DNA of 64,000 nt from Paracidovorax wautersii (GTDB lineage Bacteria; Pseudomonadota; Gammaproteobacteria; Burkholderiales; Burkholderiaceae_C), in contig NZ_JAVIZX010000001.1 in the NCBI RefSeq assembly GCF_031453675.1, positions 682,001 through 746,000 on the forward strand, in the 5' to 3' direction. This document shows, piece by piece, positions 63,645-64,000 of the stretch. The translations under genes and the position numbers were made by a program. Positions within the stretch are counted from its first letter, which is position 1; each line of letters opens with the position of its first letter. The notes beneath the pieces were generated by a model. That model did no database searches and had not been told where the DNA came from. It saw only the letters and a program-made list of their open reading frames with translations.

Positions 63645-64000
63645 ATGCCCCGCACCAGCGCCCTGTCCGCCACATCCAGTCCCGCCGCCCTGCTGCTGGA
63701 CAACCAGGTCTGCTTTGCACTGTATTCGGCGTCGCTGGCCATGACCAAGCTCTACAAGCCGCTGCTGGACGGCATCGGGCTGACGTATCCGCAGTACGTG
63801 GTGATGCTGGCCCTGTGGGAGCGCGACGGCACGACCGTGTCCGAACTGGGCGGCCGCCTGTTCCTCGACTCCGGCACGCTCACGCCGCTGCTCAAGCGGC
63901 TGGAGTCGGCCGGCCTGCTGGCACGCCTGCGCGACGCGGAGGACGAGCGCCGCGTGCGCATCACGCTCACCACCGCCGGCCGCGCGCTGCGCAGCCAGGC
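63645..64000 (+). CDS. ohrR: MarR-family regulator, OhrR-like (partial)
   Basis: Redox-sensing repressor of organic hydroperoxide resistance; about 118 N-terminal residues are present, and the gene runs off the right edge. The sequence [20 protein letters not shown] holds the peroxidatic Cys context of OhrR. The winged helix follows ([56 protein letters not shown]). OhrR normally pairs with an ohr peroxidase gene, which would lie outside the window. Confidence 0.9.
   Translation, partial: MPRTSALSATSSPAALLLDNQVCFALYSASLAMTKLYKPLLDGIGLTYPQYVVMLALWERDGTTVSELGGRLFLDSGTLTPLLKRLESAGLLARLRDAEDERRVRITLTTAGRALRSQ

Overview
The window looks like a chromosomal segment of a GC-rich betaproteobacterium of the Comamonadaceae, most likely Acidovorax or a close relative. 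The grounds are dense high-GC coding, fkpB next to ispH, many Bug-type and TonB-type genes, and a scattered intergenic repeat that I associate with that group. The genus is an inference. No rRNA, CRISPR array, transposase or prophage was seen. One gene, directly after the selenocysteine tRNA, has clearly lower GC.

Layout, left to right. 1-4.9 kb: housekeeping genes (CNNM-type membrane protein, ispH-fkpB, radC, a phytase-like lipoprotein, an Smr protein). 5-7.5 kb: a CpdB-type periplasmic nucleotidase behind a striking array of five 11-bp Pho-box-like units. 7.5-16.5 kb: a small secreted protein and a TonB receptor, a truncated hemoglobin, a membrane-anchored C13 (legumain-like) peptidase, a large FtsX-type permease and fdhD. 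16.6-28.3 kb: a complete selenocysteine module. It has a three-subunit formate dehydrogenase whose alpha subunit is read through an in-frame TGA with a SECIS hairpin, then fdhE, selA, selB, the selenocysteine tRNA, a low-GC gene with a HEPN-like signature, and selD. One locus therefore holds the selenoenzyme and all dedicated factors needed to make it.

28.5-37 kb: a transglutaminase-like Tat protein, a TlpA-type thioredoxin, and an iron-responsive surface-signalling operon (FecI sigma, FecR, STN-containing TonB receptor, DUF3649-like protein, PepSY protein) behind a Fur-box-like palindrome. The receptor's signal peptide is out of frame with the best start codon. 37-44.6 kb: the fructose PTS (fruB as an EIIA-HPr-EI fusion, fruK, fruA) with an AroE-like gene, divergent from a LacI-type regulator; two copies of the same operator sit between them. 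44.6-52.7 kb: a LysE exporter, purT, and a cyanate unit (NrtABD-type ABC transporter plus cyanase) next to a NarL-type two-component system.

52.7-60.2 kb: 3-hydroxybutyryl-CoA dehydrogenase, then a catabolic cluster (IclR regulator, flavin reductase, Bug solute receptor, RidA, amidohydrolase, FAH-family hydrolase, HpaH-type hydratase, HpaI-type aldolase). It has lower meta-cleavage enzymes but no visible ring-cleavage oxygenase. 60.4-63.5 kb: four tandem genes that share an N-terminal zinc ribbon on different membrane domains (the fourth carries a stop codon in the ribbon), followed by a small HTH regulator. The window ends inside an OhrR-type MarR regulator.

At least four families of intergenic structure recur: an eight-copy repeat always in the same orientation, a pair of terminal-inverted-repeat elements with a covarying internal hairpin, a pair of GC-rich elements placed just after stop codons, and several clean operator palindromes.
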